This document shows positions 8,910-18,240 of a DNA stretch of 64,000 bases, one piece after another. Location: assembly GCA_028281865.1 (NCBI GenBank), contig JANQJB010000057.1:1-64000 (forward strand), written 5' to 3'. The notes under the pieces were generated by a model that worked only from the letters and a program-made list of their open reading frames with translations, was not told the origin of the DNA and did not search any database. Each line of letters starts with the position of its first letter. The stretch's first letter is position 1. Source of the stretch: Marinagarivorans sp. GTDB lineage: Bacteria > Pseudomonadota > Gammaproteobacteria > Pseudomonadales > Cellvibrionaceae. The position numbers and the translations under genes were made by a program.

Positions 8910-9299
8910 TTAAGGAGCTTGCAGCTCGATTTTTCCGTTGTTTTCACGAACGGGGTATGTCTTAACTGCAACCGACTCGTCTTCCAAGCAAACGCCAGTC
9001 TGCAAATTAAAGTGCTGCTTATACAGCGGCGACGCGACAACTATCTGACCTTTCAAATCGCCGACAATACCTCGCGACAAAACCGCAGCTTTTGTAAAGG
9101 GGTCGATGGCGTCGATGGCAAAGAGTTGATTTTGTACACGAAAAATAGCTATTTGCGCACCGTCGACTAAGGCGCGAACGCCCAAGTTGTCAACAACGAC
9201 TTCGGCATCACATACGGCTTTCCACCCGCCCTCTTGGGGATTCGTTTGTTCGGCATTGGTTTCTTCGGAATTGGCCACCTGCATATCAATTGCTCTCAT
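8910..9299 (-). CDS. nirD: Nitrite reductase [NAD(P)H] small subunit
   Basis: NirD pairs with NirB to reduce nitrite to ammonium with NAD(P)H in the cytosol. The Rieske-like fold is recognisable in GGWKAVCDAEVVVDNLG, AIFRVQNQLFAIDAIDPFTKA, LSRGIVGDLKG and VASPLYKQHFNLQTG. As usual for NirD, the Rieske Cys/His ligands are missing, so it carries no Fe-S cluster. I prefer the ATG at 9299; a GTG at 9308 and an ATG at 9284 are alternatives, and the first 25 residues (NSEETNAEQTN) are a non-conserved extension. It begins 53 bp after the nirB stop in the same operon, and a terminator follows it. Confidence 0.93.
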   Translation of the reverse strand: MRAIDMQVANSEETNAEQTNPQEGGWKAVCDAEVVVDNLGVRALVDGAQIAIFRVQNQLFAIDAIDPFTKAAVLSRGIVGDLKGQIVVASPLYKQHFNLQTGVCLEDESVAVKTYPVRENNGKIELQAP

Positions 9300-9352
9300 A
9301 TTTAGCACTTTTTCTATCTGTTCTCTTTACTCGCATTAATACATGCTGAAGC

Positions 9353-11902
9353 CTAGGCCTCAGCTTTTGCGCCCGAATCACTTACGAAACTCACTATTTC
9401 TGCTTCATTGGCGGGTCGAATTTGATCGCGCTCCTGCACATAAACCACAGTCGAGTCCTTTTTATCGCTGTTAACGAATGTGCGGAAGCGCTTCAATTTT
9501 TGCTCGTCGTTTAGGGTTGTCTTCCACTCACACTGGTAGGTCCCGACAACGTGCTGCATTTCGTTTTCCAATTCCTCACACACACCCAGTTTGTCATCAA
9601 TTATTACCTTGCGTAGGTAATCGAGCCCTCCCTCTAAGTTGTCCATCCACACCGAAGTGCGTTGCAAGCGATCGGCGGTGCGCACATAAAACATCAAAAA
9701 GCGGTCGATATAACGAATAAGCGTTTCGTCATCCAGGCCCGTGGCAAATAAATCGGCATGGCGCGGTTTCATACCACCGTTACCACAGGTATAGAGGCTC
9801 CAGCCATTTTCGGTTGCAATGACACCGACGTCCTTGCTCTGCGCCTCGGCGCATTCACGCGTGCACCCAGACACAGCAAACTTTAATTTATGCGGAGCAC
9901 GCAAACCTTTGTAGCGCTCTTCAATTTTTATTGCCATACCGACGCTGTCCAGCACGCCGTAACGGCACCAGGTACTACCAACACAGGATTTCACCGTGCG
10001 CACGGCTTTGCCATAGGCATGCCCGGTCTCAAAACCCGCGTCTACCAGCTCTTTCCATATGGCCGGTAAATCGTGCAGCTGGGCGCCAAACAAGTCGATG
10101 CGTTGGCCGCCGGTAATCTTTGTATACAGGTTGAATTTTTTCGCGACTTCGCCCATTGCGATTAACTTGTCAGGCGAAATTTCTCCCCCGGCAACACGCG
10201 GTACGATCGAATAGGTGCCGTTTTTCTGCATATTCGCCATAAAGTAATCGTTTGTATCTTGCAGCGGTGCAAGAGACTCATCCATGATGTAGTTGTTCCA
10301 GCAACTAGCCAAGATCGAAGCCACTGCGGGCTTACAAATATCGCAACCCAGACCTCGCCCATGCTTGGCGACCAATTCTTCAAAGCTTTTGATTTTTTCA
10401 ACCCGAACGATGTGATAAAGCTCTTGGCGAGTATGCGGAAAATGCTCACAAATATCGGTATTAACCTCGACACCAAGCTTGGTTAACTCACTGTTAACGA
10501 GTTGTGTTGCAAGCGCAACACAACCCCCGCAACCTGTACCAGCCTTAGTGCAGGACTTTATCTCGCCGATAGTTGTGGCACCATCGGCAACTGCACTGCA
10601 AATAGTGCCCTTAGTGACCTCATGACAAGTACAGATCGTCGCACCTTCAGGCAACGCGTCAACTCCCATTGCCATTCCCGCGCCGCCATCAGTTTGCGGG
10701 ACTATTAACTGCTCTGGTGCTTCAGGCAGCTCCATGCCATTCAGACAAATTTGCAGCAGGTTGCCGTAATCCTCTGCCTCACCAACCAAAACTGCGCCAA
10801 GCAACTTCTTGCCATCAGCAGAAACCACTAGGCGTTTGTATATTTCGTTAATGCCGTCCTGGTAGACAAAGCTCAATGCACCGGGCGTGCGCCCCTGAGC
10901 ATCGCCGATGCTGGCAACATCAACTCCGAGCAGCTTTAGTTTGGTGCTCATATCGGCACCGGTAAAATCGCCCTCACCACCTGCGATATGGGCGGCGGCG
11001 ACTTTAGCCATCTGGTAACCCGGCGCTACCAGGCCGAAGATGCGATTGTTCCAAAGTGCGCACTCGCCGATGGCATAGACGTTGTCGACCGACGTTTGAC
11101 AAAAATTATTTACCACAATGCCGCCGCGCTCGCCCATCTCCAAACCAAATTCGCGAGCCAGCTCATCCTGCGGACGAATGCCGGCAGAAAACAAAATCAT
11201 ATCTGTTTCAAGATGGCTGCCATCCGCAAAATTCATACGGTAACGGCGATTTTCTCCGGCAACAATTTCTTGAGTATTTTTCTCTGTATGCACATTAACA
11301 TCGAGGTTTTCGATTTTTTTGCGCAGTAACTGCCCGCCACCTTCATCGAGCTGCACCGCCATCAAACGCGGGGCAAATTCAACAACGTGGGTCTCCAAAC
11401 CCAAATTCTTCAGTGCGTTGGCGGCCTCCAAGCCGAGCAAACCACCACCGACAACGACCCCCACTTTGCTTTGTTCGGCAGATGCCATGATTGCTTCGAG
11501 ATCTTCGATGGTGCGGTAGACAAGACAGTGCGGCTGCTCTCTACCCGGTATTGGAGGGACAAATGGATAGGAGCCGGTCGCGAGTACGAGTTTGTCGTAC
11601 GTTTCGACACGCCCCTTCGCTGTCACAACCTGGTTTTGATCCGTATTGATTTCGACAACCTTGTCGCCGAGCACATAGGCGACACCGTTTTCTCGGTAAT
11701 AAGACTCCGATGTCAACATCAAATCGTCTGCGGTGGAACCAGAGAAATAACTGCTTAACTGCACGCGATCATAGGCAAGTCGCGGCTCTTCAGAAAACGT
11801 GATAACTTCAAATTGCTGCGCATCTTCTGATGACAAAATATTTTCAATAAACTTGTGGCCAACCATTCCGTTACCGACCACAACCACCTTTTGTTTATGC
11901 AT
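9353..11902 (-). CDS. nirB: Nitrite reductase [NAD(P)H] large subunit
   Basis: NirB is the siroheme/[4Fe-4S]/FAD enzyme of assimilatory nitrite reduction; 849 residues is a full-length form. The N-terminal pyridine-nucleotide-disulfide oxidoreductase part has VVVGNGMVG (residues 7-15) and VVVGGGLLGLEA (about 149-160). A BFD-like [2Fe-2S] domain follows with Cys424, Cys426, Cys458 and Cys461. The C-terminal sulfite/nitrite reductase domains hold the siroheme/[4Fe-4S] Cys pairs SCVGSTWC (about 640) and SGCTRECAEA (about 680). The ATG has GAGGAA nine bases upstream. It is divergent from moaA: the neighbouring molybdenum cofactor genes would serve a nitrate reductase that is not in this window. 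Confidence 0.97.
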   Translation of the reverse strand: MHKQKVVVVGNGMVGHKFIENILSSEDAQQFEVITFSEEPRLAYDRVQLSSYFSGSTADDLMLTSESYYRENGVAYVLGDKVVEINTDQNQVVTAKGRVETYDKLVLATGSYPFVPPIPGREQPHCLVYRTIEDLEAIMASAEQSKVGVVVGGGLLGLEAANALKNLGLETHVVEFAPRLMAVQLDEGGGQLLRKKIENLDVNVHTEKNTQEIVAGENRRYRMNFADGSHLETDMILFSAGIRPQDELAREFGLEMGERGGIVVNNFCQTSVDNVYAIGECALWNNRIFGLVAPGYQMAKVAAAHIAGGEGDFTGADMSTKLKLLGVDVASIGDAQGRTPGALSFVYQDGINEIYKRLVVSADGKKLLGAVLVGEAEDYGNLLQICLNGMELPEAPEQLIVPQTDGGAGMAMGVDALPEGATICTCHEVTKGTICSAVADGATTIGEIKSCTKAGTGCGGCVALATQLVNSELTKLGVEVNTDICEHFPHTRQELYHIVRVEKIKSFEELVAKHGRGLGCDICKPAVASILASCWNNYIMDESLAPLQDTNDYFMANMQKNGTYSIVPRVAGGEISPDKLIAMGEVAKKFNLYTKITGGQRIDLFGAQLHDLPAIWKELVDAGFETGHAYGKAVRTVKSCVGSTWCRYGVLDSVGMAIKIEERYKGLRAPHKLKFAVSGCTRECAEAQSKDVGVIATENGWSLYTCGNGGMKPRHADLFATGLDDETLIRYIDRFLMFYVRTADRLQRTSVWMDNLEGGLDYLRKVIIDDKLGVCEELENEMQHVVGTYQCEWKTTLNDEQKLKRFRTFVNSDKKDSTVVYVQERDQIRPANEAEIVSFVSDSGAKAEA

Positions 11903-11924
11903 TAGACACTATTCCTCAGAAATT

Positions 11925-11959
11925 CTAGGTTTCTATACACCTAGGGCTTTTATCTAGGT
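11925..11959 (-). promoter_or_regulatory. CTAGGT repeats in the nirB leader
   Basis: CTAGGT (11925-11930) and ACCTAG (11939-11944) form a perfect 6-8-6 inverted repeat, and a third CTAGGT lies at 11954-11959. They sit 23-57 bases upstream of the nirB ATG, where an operator or leader hairpin could act. The whole intergenic gap 11903-12395 (493 bp) otherwise shows no gene and must hold the divergent nirB and moaA promoters. Confidence 0.35.
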
Positions 11960-12395
11960 CATTTGCCAATATTCCCGCAAGAACGAACAAAAACCTCGAA
12001 AGTTGCAGCACAATTGGCGGGATAAAAGGGCGTTTTGCAACAATGGTGCCACAAACAGTATGGTCATAACGGCCCACATAAAAGCGAATAATTTCATAGA
12101 CTTACAAATTTCGTTTGCAATAAACGACCTAATCACTGGTTATCCAAACACAAAAAATGCACCATACAAATGCAAACAAGACTCATAAGTGACCACTATA
12201 AATTTATTGGTTGATCAAATTGAGCACCAAAATAAGACAAAACAGGAATTTAAGAGCACCGAATTAAAGCAAAAAGGAAAAATATCACCTGGAAGCAAAA
12301 TTGTGGTAAAAATATCGCATTGTTTTAGATTTAACACGGCTTTGTTTTCGATTTCACATAGCCTAGTTTTTGATTGACCGTTTTGATTTAAAACC

Positions 12396-13394
12396 ATGAC
12401 CAAGCCCTACCAACTGGTAGATCGCTTTAATCGATCTATCGAGTACTTGCGCCTCTCCGTCACAGACCGTTGCGACTTTCGTTGCACCTATTGTATGGCT
12501 GAGGATATGACCTTTGTTCCACGCGCAGATATATTAAGCCTGGAAGAAATGTTGCTCATCTGCCGCACGTTTATTGCTCTCGGAGTCAGCAAAATCCGCA
12601 TCACCGGCGGAGAACCATTGATTCGCAAGGATATCGATTGGCTGCTGATGCAACTCTCCCAAGAGGAGAGTCTTAAAACGTTATGCCTTACCACTAACGG
12701 GTCACAGCTAGAGCATTTCGCGCCCGTGCTAAAGCGGGCTCAAGTAAAGCGCTTGAATATTAGTCTCGACACGCTCAACCCGATGAAATTTCAGCGTCTG
12801 ACCCGTTATGGCAAGCTCGACCAGGTATTGCGCGGGATAGAAGCCGCGCGTCGAGCCGGCATCGAACACATTAAAATCAACTCTGTCGTTTTAAAAAGTA
12901 TTAACGCAGACGAGGTGCTATCACTGGTAGAGTTTTGCTTAGAGCGCGAGCTCGATATTGCTTTTATCGAGGAAATGCCTCTGGGAAGTGTTAATTCGCA
13001 TTCGCGGAAGCAAGAGTTTATTAGTAGCGCCGATTTACGCAATCTCATTGAGCAGCGTTATGCGCTTTCACCTCTCGCAACATCTACCGGTGGCCCTGCA
13101 CGTTATTGGCAAACTCCGGGCCACCCTAGCAAGCTTGGCTTTATATCTCCGCACAGCGAAAATTTTTGCCAGTCCTGCAACCGGGTGAGGGTTACGGCTG
13201 AAGGTAAGCTATTGCTATGCCTCGGCAATGAACACAGCGTCGACCTCAAAAAAGTGATGCGAGAAAGCGGACATGATGAACAGGTTTTGCAGCAAACAAT
13301 TATCGAATCAATGCAGATCAAGCCCGAAAGGCATCACTTCATCCAAGATGATAAACCTGAAATAGTGCGGTTTATGAACGCTACGGGCGGCTAA
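12396..13394 (+). CDS. moaA: GTP 3',8-cyclase (molybdenum cofactor step 1)
   Basis: MoaA is the radical-SAM enzyme that, followed by MoaC, turns GTP into cyclic pyranopterin monophosphate. The 332 residues include the radical-SAM cluster CDFRCTYC (Cys26, Cys30, Cys33), the SAM-binding ITGGEP, and the second, C-terminal cluster at Cys258, Cys261 and Cys275 in CQSCNRVRVTAEGKLLLC. The protein ends in Gly-Gly, which is required for activity in this family. It opens a run of cofactor genes with moaB, moeA and a MOSC gene, all on the plus strand. moaC, moaD and moaE are not in the window. Confidence 0.97.
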   Translation: MTKPYQLVDRFNRSIEYLRLSVTDRCDFRCTYCMAEDMTFVPRADILSLEEMLLICRTFIALGVSKIRITGGEPLIRKDIDWLLMQLSQEESLKTLCLTTNGSQLEHFAPVLKRAQVKRLNISLDTLNPMKFQRLTRYGKLDQVLRGIEAARRAGIEHIKINSVVLKSINADEVLSLVEFCLERELDIAFIEEMPLGSVNSHSRKQEFISSADLRNLIEQRYALSPLATSTGGPARYWQTPGHPSKLGFISPHSENFCQSCNRVRVTAEGKLLLCLGNEHSVDLKKVMRESGHDEQVLQQTIIESMQIKPERHHFIQDDKPEIVRFMNATGG

Positions 13395-13434
13395 TGTGCA
13401 GTTAGCCGTAAACAAAAAACTAATGTGAGAGTTG

Positions 13435-13956
13435 ATGGCAATGGCCGCAAATCACGACGAGTTTCAGCCACTGAATATAACCGTACTGACGGTTTCCGAT
13501 ACGCGTACACGGGAAAACGATACTTCCGGTGATTATCTCGAACAAGCGATTGCAGCTGCAGGGCATATAATTAAAGACCGTGCGCTGGTTATTGACGATA
13601 TTTATTTAATCCGTGCACAAACATCCGCTTGGATTGCCAACAATGCGATCCAAGTAATCGTTATTACCGGCGGCACTGGTTTTTCCGGCCGAGATAGTAC
13701 TCCCGAAGCCATGCAACCTCTGTTCGATAAGTCCGTTGAAGGTTTCGGAGAACTATTTCGCCAATTGAGTTTTGACGACATTGGAACATCAACTATTCAA
13801 TCCCGTGCACTGGCTGGCATCGCCAATCGCACACTCGTTTTTTGCCTACCTGGGTCTACCGGCGCCTGCACATTAGCGTGGCAAAAAATTATTGCTCCTC
13901 AACTCGACTGTCGCACGCGACCGTGTAATTTTTATAATCATTTAAAGACGGATTAA
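13435..13956 (+). CDS. moaB: Molybdopterin adenylyltransferase / MoaB-type protein
   Basis: MoaB/Mog proteins adenylylate molybdopterin ahead of metal insertion by MoeA. Recognisable parts are ITVLTVSDTRTRENDTSG, VIVITGGTGFSGRDSTPEA (the nucleotide/MPT-binding GGTG loop) and VFCLPGSTGACTLAW. The length of about 173 residues fits MoaB rather than a longer Mog. Two in-frame starts are close (ATG 13435, ATG 13441); a TTG just before is less likely. It lies 40 bp after moaA and 3 bp before moeA, so the three are probably co-transcribed. Confidence 0.93.
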   Translation: MAMAANHDEFQPLNITVLTVSDTRTRENDTSGDYLEQAIAAAGHIIKDRALVIDDIYLIRAQTSAWIANNAIQVIVITGGTGFSGRDSTPEAMQPLFDKSVEGFGELFRQLSFDDIGTSTIQSRALAGIANRTLVFCLPGSTGACTLAWQKIIAPQLDCRTRPCNFYNHLKTD

Positions 13957-13959
13957 TTA

Positions 13960-15186
13960 ATGCCTGCACTGCAAAGTGTCGAGCAGGCAATTGAGAAATT
14001 GCTTGCGTCGGTCGAACCAGTTCCCGAGTGCGAGACAACTGCCATCGACAAAGCACTTGCACGTGTTAGTGCACAGTCCTACCAATCAACGATCAACATC
14101 CCACCCGAAGACAATAGTGCAATGGACGGTTTTGCACTGCATACCGATACGCTGAAGCTTACGACAACATTGCCGATTAGCGTGCGAATTGTCGCCGGTC
14201 AATCGAGAATCACACTCAAACAGGGCACCGCTGCGAGAATTTTCACGGGCGCGCCGATTCCCGTTGGCGCAAACGCTGTGGTTGTGCAAGAGCAGTGCGA
14301 GTTCTCGGATAGTTCCGGCGATAGCAATACTGTCAAAATCAGCCAAATACCCTTGCCAGGTGAAAATATTCGCGCCGAAGGACAAGACTTGAAAATAGGT
14401 GACTGCATTGTTAAACAGGGAACCTTACTCGAACCCCAACATATCGGTCTCTTGGCAGCAGCCGGAATTGCACAAATAACCACCCGACGACCCATTCGAG
14501 CCGGGGTGATTAGCTCAGGTGACGAACTCGTTGAACCCGGCAGCACCATCGAATCCGGGCAAATCTACAATTCAAATGCGCCAATGCTTGAGGCGCTTAT
14601 CCGCAAGGCCGGGTGCGAAGTGGTCTGCGTAAAGCATATACCTGACGACGAAACCGCCACTGAAGCTGCATTTACCGAACTAGCCTCGCGTTGCGATTTA
14701 ATTGTTAGCAGTGGCGGCGTTTCTGCAGGTGACGAAGACCATGTAAAACACGCTATCGCCAAACTGGGCGAGATCGACTTTCACAAAGTTGCTTTAAAAC
14801 CGGGTAAGCCTTTAATGAAAGGTAAAATTGGTACTGCCCACGTACTCGGCCTTCCGGGCAACCCAACTTCAAGCTTTGTCACATTTTTACTATTCGCACT
14901 GCCTCTGCTACGCGCATTACAAGGCGCTCCAACAAAATTGCCACAGCCTTATTTTGAGCCCATTGCATTTGCCATTGATAAACCGCGTAAGCGGCGCGAA
15001 TATTTGCGCGTGAGGAGATCCGCGGATGGCTTAGTTGCCCACCCCAACCAAAGCTCTGGCGTGCTCAGTTCTGTGGTGTGGGGAGAGGGGCTCGCTTTAA
15101 TTGAGCGGGACTTGCTGCTGCAAAAAAATGACCTTGTACCCTACTACCCCTATCCAGTATTCTTCAATTCATTGCCGTTTAAATAA
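13960..15186 (+). CDS. moeA: Molybdopterin molybdenumtransferase
   Basis: MoeA inserts molybdate into adenylylated molybdopterin. The 408 residues show the family motifs in order: NIPPEDNSAMDGFAL, ARIFTGAPIPVGANAVV, GVISSGDELVEPGSTIESG, GQIYNSNAPML, SSGGVSAGDEDHVK, and KVALKPGKPLMKG with LGLPGNPTSSFVTF. The start follows moaB by three bases. The C-terminal domain IV is present (REYLRVRRSADG...). The next gene, encoding a MOSC protein, belongs functionally to the same set. Confidence 0.97.
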   Translation: MPALQSVEQAIEKLLASVEPVPECETTAIDKALARVSAQSYQSTINIPPEDNSAMDGFALHTDTLKLTTTLPISVRIVAGQSRITLKQGTAARIFTGAPIPVGANAVVVQEQCEFSDSSGDSNTVKISQIPLPGENIRAEGQDLKIGDCIVKQGTLLEPQHIGLLAAAGIAQITTRRPIRAGVISSGDELVEPGSTIESGQIYNSNAPMLEALIRKAGCEVVCVKHIPDDETATEAAFTELASRCDLIVSSGGVSAGDEDHVKHAIAKLGEIDFHKVALKPGKPLMKGKIGTAHVLGLPGNPTSSFVTFLLFALPLLRALQGAPTKLPQPYFEPIAFAIDKPRKRREYLRVRRSADGLVAHPNQSSGVLSSVVWGEGLALIERDLLLQKNDLVPYYPYPVFFNSLPFK

Positions 15187-15263
15187 CATGCTTATTTTTT
15201 CTTCAGTTTAATTAATCCAATAGCCTTGACTGCGCAAGAGCTTATAAACGCGCCATCGAAAAA

Positions 15264-16100
15264 ATGATTAGAGTTGAACAGATTTACATCTATCCAGTTA
15301 AATCTCTCGCAGGCATAGAGCGACAGCGCGCCACAGTCACACCTCAAGGTCTGGTTGGGGATAGAGAATGGATGCTAGTTGATCAAGATAATCGGTTTAT
15401 TACGCAACGTAAAATTCCAGCGCTCGCTTCAATCAAACCTTCGTTGCGAGACAATCAACTGTATTTATCGACCGCCACGATGGGAGACTTACCTATTCCT
15501 CTGCCCGATATTGAAAATAAAGAGGCGCCGCGAGTAGAGGTTAAAATTTGGCGCGATCACTGTCATGCGTTTACTGTTGCCGATGAAATCAATGCGTGGA
15601 TTACTGAGGCAGCAAAAAGTGAAAGCGAATTGCGCTTAGTCTATTTCGACAAATTGCACCAGCGAAAACTCGCTTCAGAGCGCTTTGGTCAGGGTGACTT
15701 TTTCTTTGCTGACGCGGCACCATTTTTATTTACCAACCTGGCTTCGCTGCGCGAACTCAACAAAGGCTTAGAGCAACAGCGTTTGGTTCCTGCTGACATA
15801 CGCCAATTTCGACCTAACGTCGTTTTATCGGGCATTGAAGCTTGGCGCGAGCACGAAATAAGCCAATTACAAACCGCAAGCGACATCCGTTTCAAATTAG
15901 TTGATCATTGCCAGCGTTGCAGCGTGATAAACGTTGATCAGGATACTGGAGTAGTGCGCAATAAAGGTGAGCCACTTAAGCAACTAGCCACAATAAATAC
16001 CATGCCGGATAAACCCAAAGCTCCAGCCTTTGGTGTCAACACGATTTTAGAAAAGGGTTGGGGAAAAATTATTAGCACTGACGAGGAGCTGAGCGAATAA
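15264..16100 (+). CDS. MOSC-domain protein (YcbX/mARC-like)
   Basis: The N-terminal MOSC beta-barrel domain (VEQIYIYPVKSLAGIERQRA, GLVGDREWMLVDQDNRFITQR) is followed by a MOSC domain (IRQFRPNVVLSGIEAW, DHCQRCSVINVDQDTG). The Cys of HCQRCSV aligns with the conserved Cys that ligates molybdenum in mARC/YcbX proteins. At 278 residues it lacks the C-terminal [2Fe-2S] ferredoxin domain of E. coli YcbX. The likely role is molybdenum-cofactor-dependent reduction of N-hydroxylated compounds, or cofactor handling. It lies 77 bp downstream of moeA, in keeping with a cofactor role. Confidence 0.85.
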   Translation: MIRVEQIYIYPVKSLAGIERQRATVTPQGLVGDREWMLVDQDNRFITQRKIPALASIKPSLRDNQLYLSTATMGDLPIPLPDIENKEAPRVEVKIWRDHCHAFTVADEINAWITEAAKSESELRLVYFDKLHQRKLASERFGQGDFFFADAAPFLFTNLASLRELNKGLEQQRLVPADIRQFRPNVVLSGIEAWREHEISQLQTASDIRFKLVDHCQRCSVINVDQDTGVVRNKGEPLKQLATINTMPDKPKAPAFGVNTILEKGWGKIISTDEELSE

Positions 16101-16152
16101 AGCTTAAGTTTATCTAAGCTCAAGGGACTTTAAGGAGCGACACCTTCGAAAC

Positions 16153-16260
16153 GTTTTCGGGTTAGCGGCTAAGTTCAAAAAACACATGAATACATCGGTG
16201 TAGTTCCGTCAATTCGTCCTTGAATTGACGGTTTTTGAACTTAGCCGCTAACCCGAAAAC
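16153..16260. terminator. 29-bp perfect inverted repeat with nested hairpin between convergent genes
   Basis: The arms 16153-16181 and 16232-16260 are perfectly complementary over 29 bases (GTTTTCGGGTTAGCGGCTAA at the outer end). Inside the loop is a second hairpin, CCGTCAATTC (16206-16215) with GAATTGACGG (16222-16231). It sits between the MOSC gene (plus) and hda (minus) and could terminate both. A stem this long is unusual for a terminator and could also be a small mobile palindromic element. Confidence 0.6.
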
Positions 16261-16326
16261 TCACATCATCCTTTAGCTTCTCAAGAAAAGGCTTGAGAAA
16301 ATCCTGTATATAATTAGCGACGCTTC

Positions 16327-17073
16327 CTATAAACACAGCACTTTTTTAACAAATGGAATCGTTAATTTCCGTTGTTCCTGCAAAGACGCATCGTCTAAGC
16401 GATTTAACAAGGTAAATAACTCGTTCATATCGCGAGGAGCACGGTTAAGAATAAACTGCGTAACTTCGTCACTTAATTCCATTCCGCGATTTTGTGCCCT
16501 CGCCTGCAATGCGGCTGACTTTCCGTTATGGCTCAAACCTTCGACATGGTAGACAGTTGAACCCAATATGCGAGACTTTAAATCCGCCAATACAATTGGA
16601 AGTGCGGGCGGACTGGTATGCGACGCGATAAGTAAGCGCTGATCGTTATCTTTTAGGCGATTGTAAAGATGAAAAATTGCCTGTTCCCACTCAGCGTTAC
16701 CGCAAATTTCATCAATGCCATCAAGACAAACAAATGCCAAGTCTTCTAAACCCTCACATACCTGAATGGGTGAGTAGCCTACTAGGTCGCGCATCGGCAG
16801 ATATTGCATAGATTGGTCAACGGAATGAGTTCGCCTGGCACACGCTTGTAACAAATGCGTCAGCCCCGACCCGCGGCCACCCCATATCACTAGGTTCTTA
16901 TCACCTTTGCACTCAGCAAAATTCTGCAAAGCCTCTACAACAATCCGATTGATGTCTCCGACAACATGATAATTGGCAAAAGTCGCTTCATCGTTTAACG
17001 AAATACCAAGGCTTAATTGAATCGGCTCAGACAAATCAATTGACTCCCCAGCGATAGCGTAACGGGTTTTCAA
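16327..17073 (-). CDS. hda: DnaA regulatory inactivator Hda
   Basis: Hda, bound to the sliding clamp, promotes hydrolysis of DnaA-ATP and so limits re-initiation of replication. The 248 residues contain the N-terminal clamp-binding motif IQLSLGISL, a Walker A variant WGGRGSGLTHLL, Walker B VCLDGIDEICG, the sensor region LASRI-like LKSRILGS, and the family C-terminus RKLTIPFVKKVL. Its start overlaps the 3' end of the DUF2066 gene by 38 bp, which suggests translational coupling. The hda/DUF2066 pair divergent from purMN is a common gammaproteobacterial order. Confidence 0.95.
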   Translation of the reverse strand: MKTRYAIAGESIDLSEPIQLSLGISLNDEATFANYHVVGDINRIVVEALQNFAECKGDKNLVIWGGRGSGLTHLLQACARRTHSVDQSMQYLPMRDLVGYSPIQVCEGLEDLAFVCLDGIDEICGNAEWEQAIFHLYNRLKDNDQRLLIASHTSPPALPIVLADLKSRILGSTVYHVEGLSHNGKSAALQARAQNRGMELSDEVTQFILNRAPRDMNELFTLLNRLDDASLQEQRKLTIPFVKKVLCL

Positions 17074-18151
17074 ACGTGCCGAGTGAACTGAGAGCCCATT
17101 GTGGAATGCTCTCTGCTTCTGAAAAATCGTCCGACATCAAGCGGCGGTCCAGCGACAGTGCGTTGCGAAGCTGCTCTATCTCTCCATTTATTTGCAATGA
17201 AATATAAAGCGCATCTTGCTTCACATGCAAAATCTCGTGGTCCTCGATTAACACCACCTTATCCAGGTAATTTAAGATTCCGCGGTAGTGCTCAAACCCG
17301 CCAATGCCATCAACACGAATAACAATACCGGACGCGTGAGTATCCCCTGCTAGCACAGAATAACGCTGCGCCAGATAATCTGCCAAAGGGTTAATTGCAA
17401 TTGCAGCAATTTGCTCGGGGTCATCTGAACGCATATCCGTAAATTGACTTTCGCCCCGGTGGAAAAACTGCCATGAGGTGAACCAATCCCCACCGGAGGT
17501 TTGCGAGTACCGGCCGATTAAAAGTGTGCTGGCTGCATAGCGCTCACTGGCAGCAAATAATGCTGCTTCATCCAAGTCCCACACTTGGTCGCCGGATAGG
17601 GCGAGTTGATCATCTAAATCAAGTAACGGCAGCTTTAAGCCCAAGCCACGCTGTTTCGCCACGTCAAAAATGCTCGAAAGCAAGGGGGATTCGGGATCAT
17701 TAACCAAGTTTCGGCCGTCCGCGCTATCTTCGACCAGCCACACCAACACTGTTGGCCTGTTGAGCGGCCAATACGGAACCTGCGCATCCTGCAGTAGTTC
17801 GGTCAACAGTGACTGGGTGAAGCTGATAACAATAGCCTGTTGCGGCCCTTCGTTCACCTCGTCTGCCTCATCCAGTGTCGTATATCGGTATTGCTCAATA
17901 TAACGCCGCGCTTGACCAACTCCATCTCGAATGACCGGCGATGCGAGTACATCTTGAGAACCGGCAATTCTAAGCAACACAGTGCGCATTCCAGCACGCG
18001 CGGCACGCGATCGTTCATTGGCACTTTGGGATTCAACCGGTACAGTAGCTTCAAATATGGCCGAAGCAAAAACTGAGTCGCTGACCAAGCTACCTAAACT
18101 GCAAATTAGCAATAAGCTGATTGCTTGTTGAAAAGTTACGCGCCGGACCAT
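17036..18151 (-). CDS. DUF2066 exported protein
   Basis: This matches the DUF2066 family, found next to purM/hda in many Gammaproteobacteria; its function is unknown. From the ATG at 18151 the protein has 371 residues and a clear signal peptide (AISLLLICSLGSL, cleavage near SVFASA). A GTG at 18205 would add 18 residues ahead of the signal peptide and is less likely. Family traits are the conserved RAARAGMRTVLLRIAGSQ near the N-terminus, PYWPLNRPTVLVWLVE, ATLLIGRYS-like STLLIGRYSQ and WQFFHRGE. It is probably periplasmic. The overlap with hda indicates co-transcription. Confidence 0.85.
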   Translation of the reverse strand: MVRRVTFQQAISLLLICSLGSLVSDSVFASAIFEATVPVESQSANERSRAARAGMRTVLLRIAGSQDVLASPVIRDGVGQARRYIEQYRYTTLDEADEVNEGPQQAIVISFTQSLLTELLQDAQVPYWPLNRPTVLVWLVEDSADGRNLVNDPESPLLSSIFDVAKQRGLGLKLPLLDLDDQLALSGDQVWDLDEAALFAASERYAASTLLIGRYSQTSGGDWFTSWQFFHRGESQFTDMRSDDPEQIAAIAINPLADYLAQRYSVLAGDTHASGIVIRVDGIGGFEHYRGILNYLDKVVLIEDHEILHVKQDALYISLQINGEIEQLRNALSLDRRLMSDDFSEAESIPQWALSSLGTFENPLRYRWGVN

Positions 18152-18240
18152 TTTTTTGAGCACTATAATTCTCGCTTGAGTTATCGGGGGCAGAAACACC
18201 TGCACACCCAGACGTTTATAAATTGAGGGTCAAAACTATA

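Noticed and set aside
8751-9170. 139-residue plus-strand ORF
   Set aside because: Antisense to nirD and its terminator; no start signal and no family.
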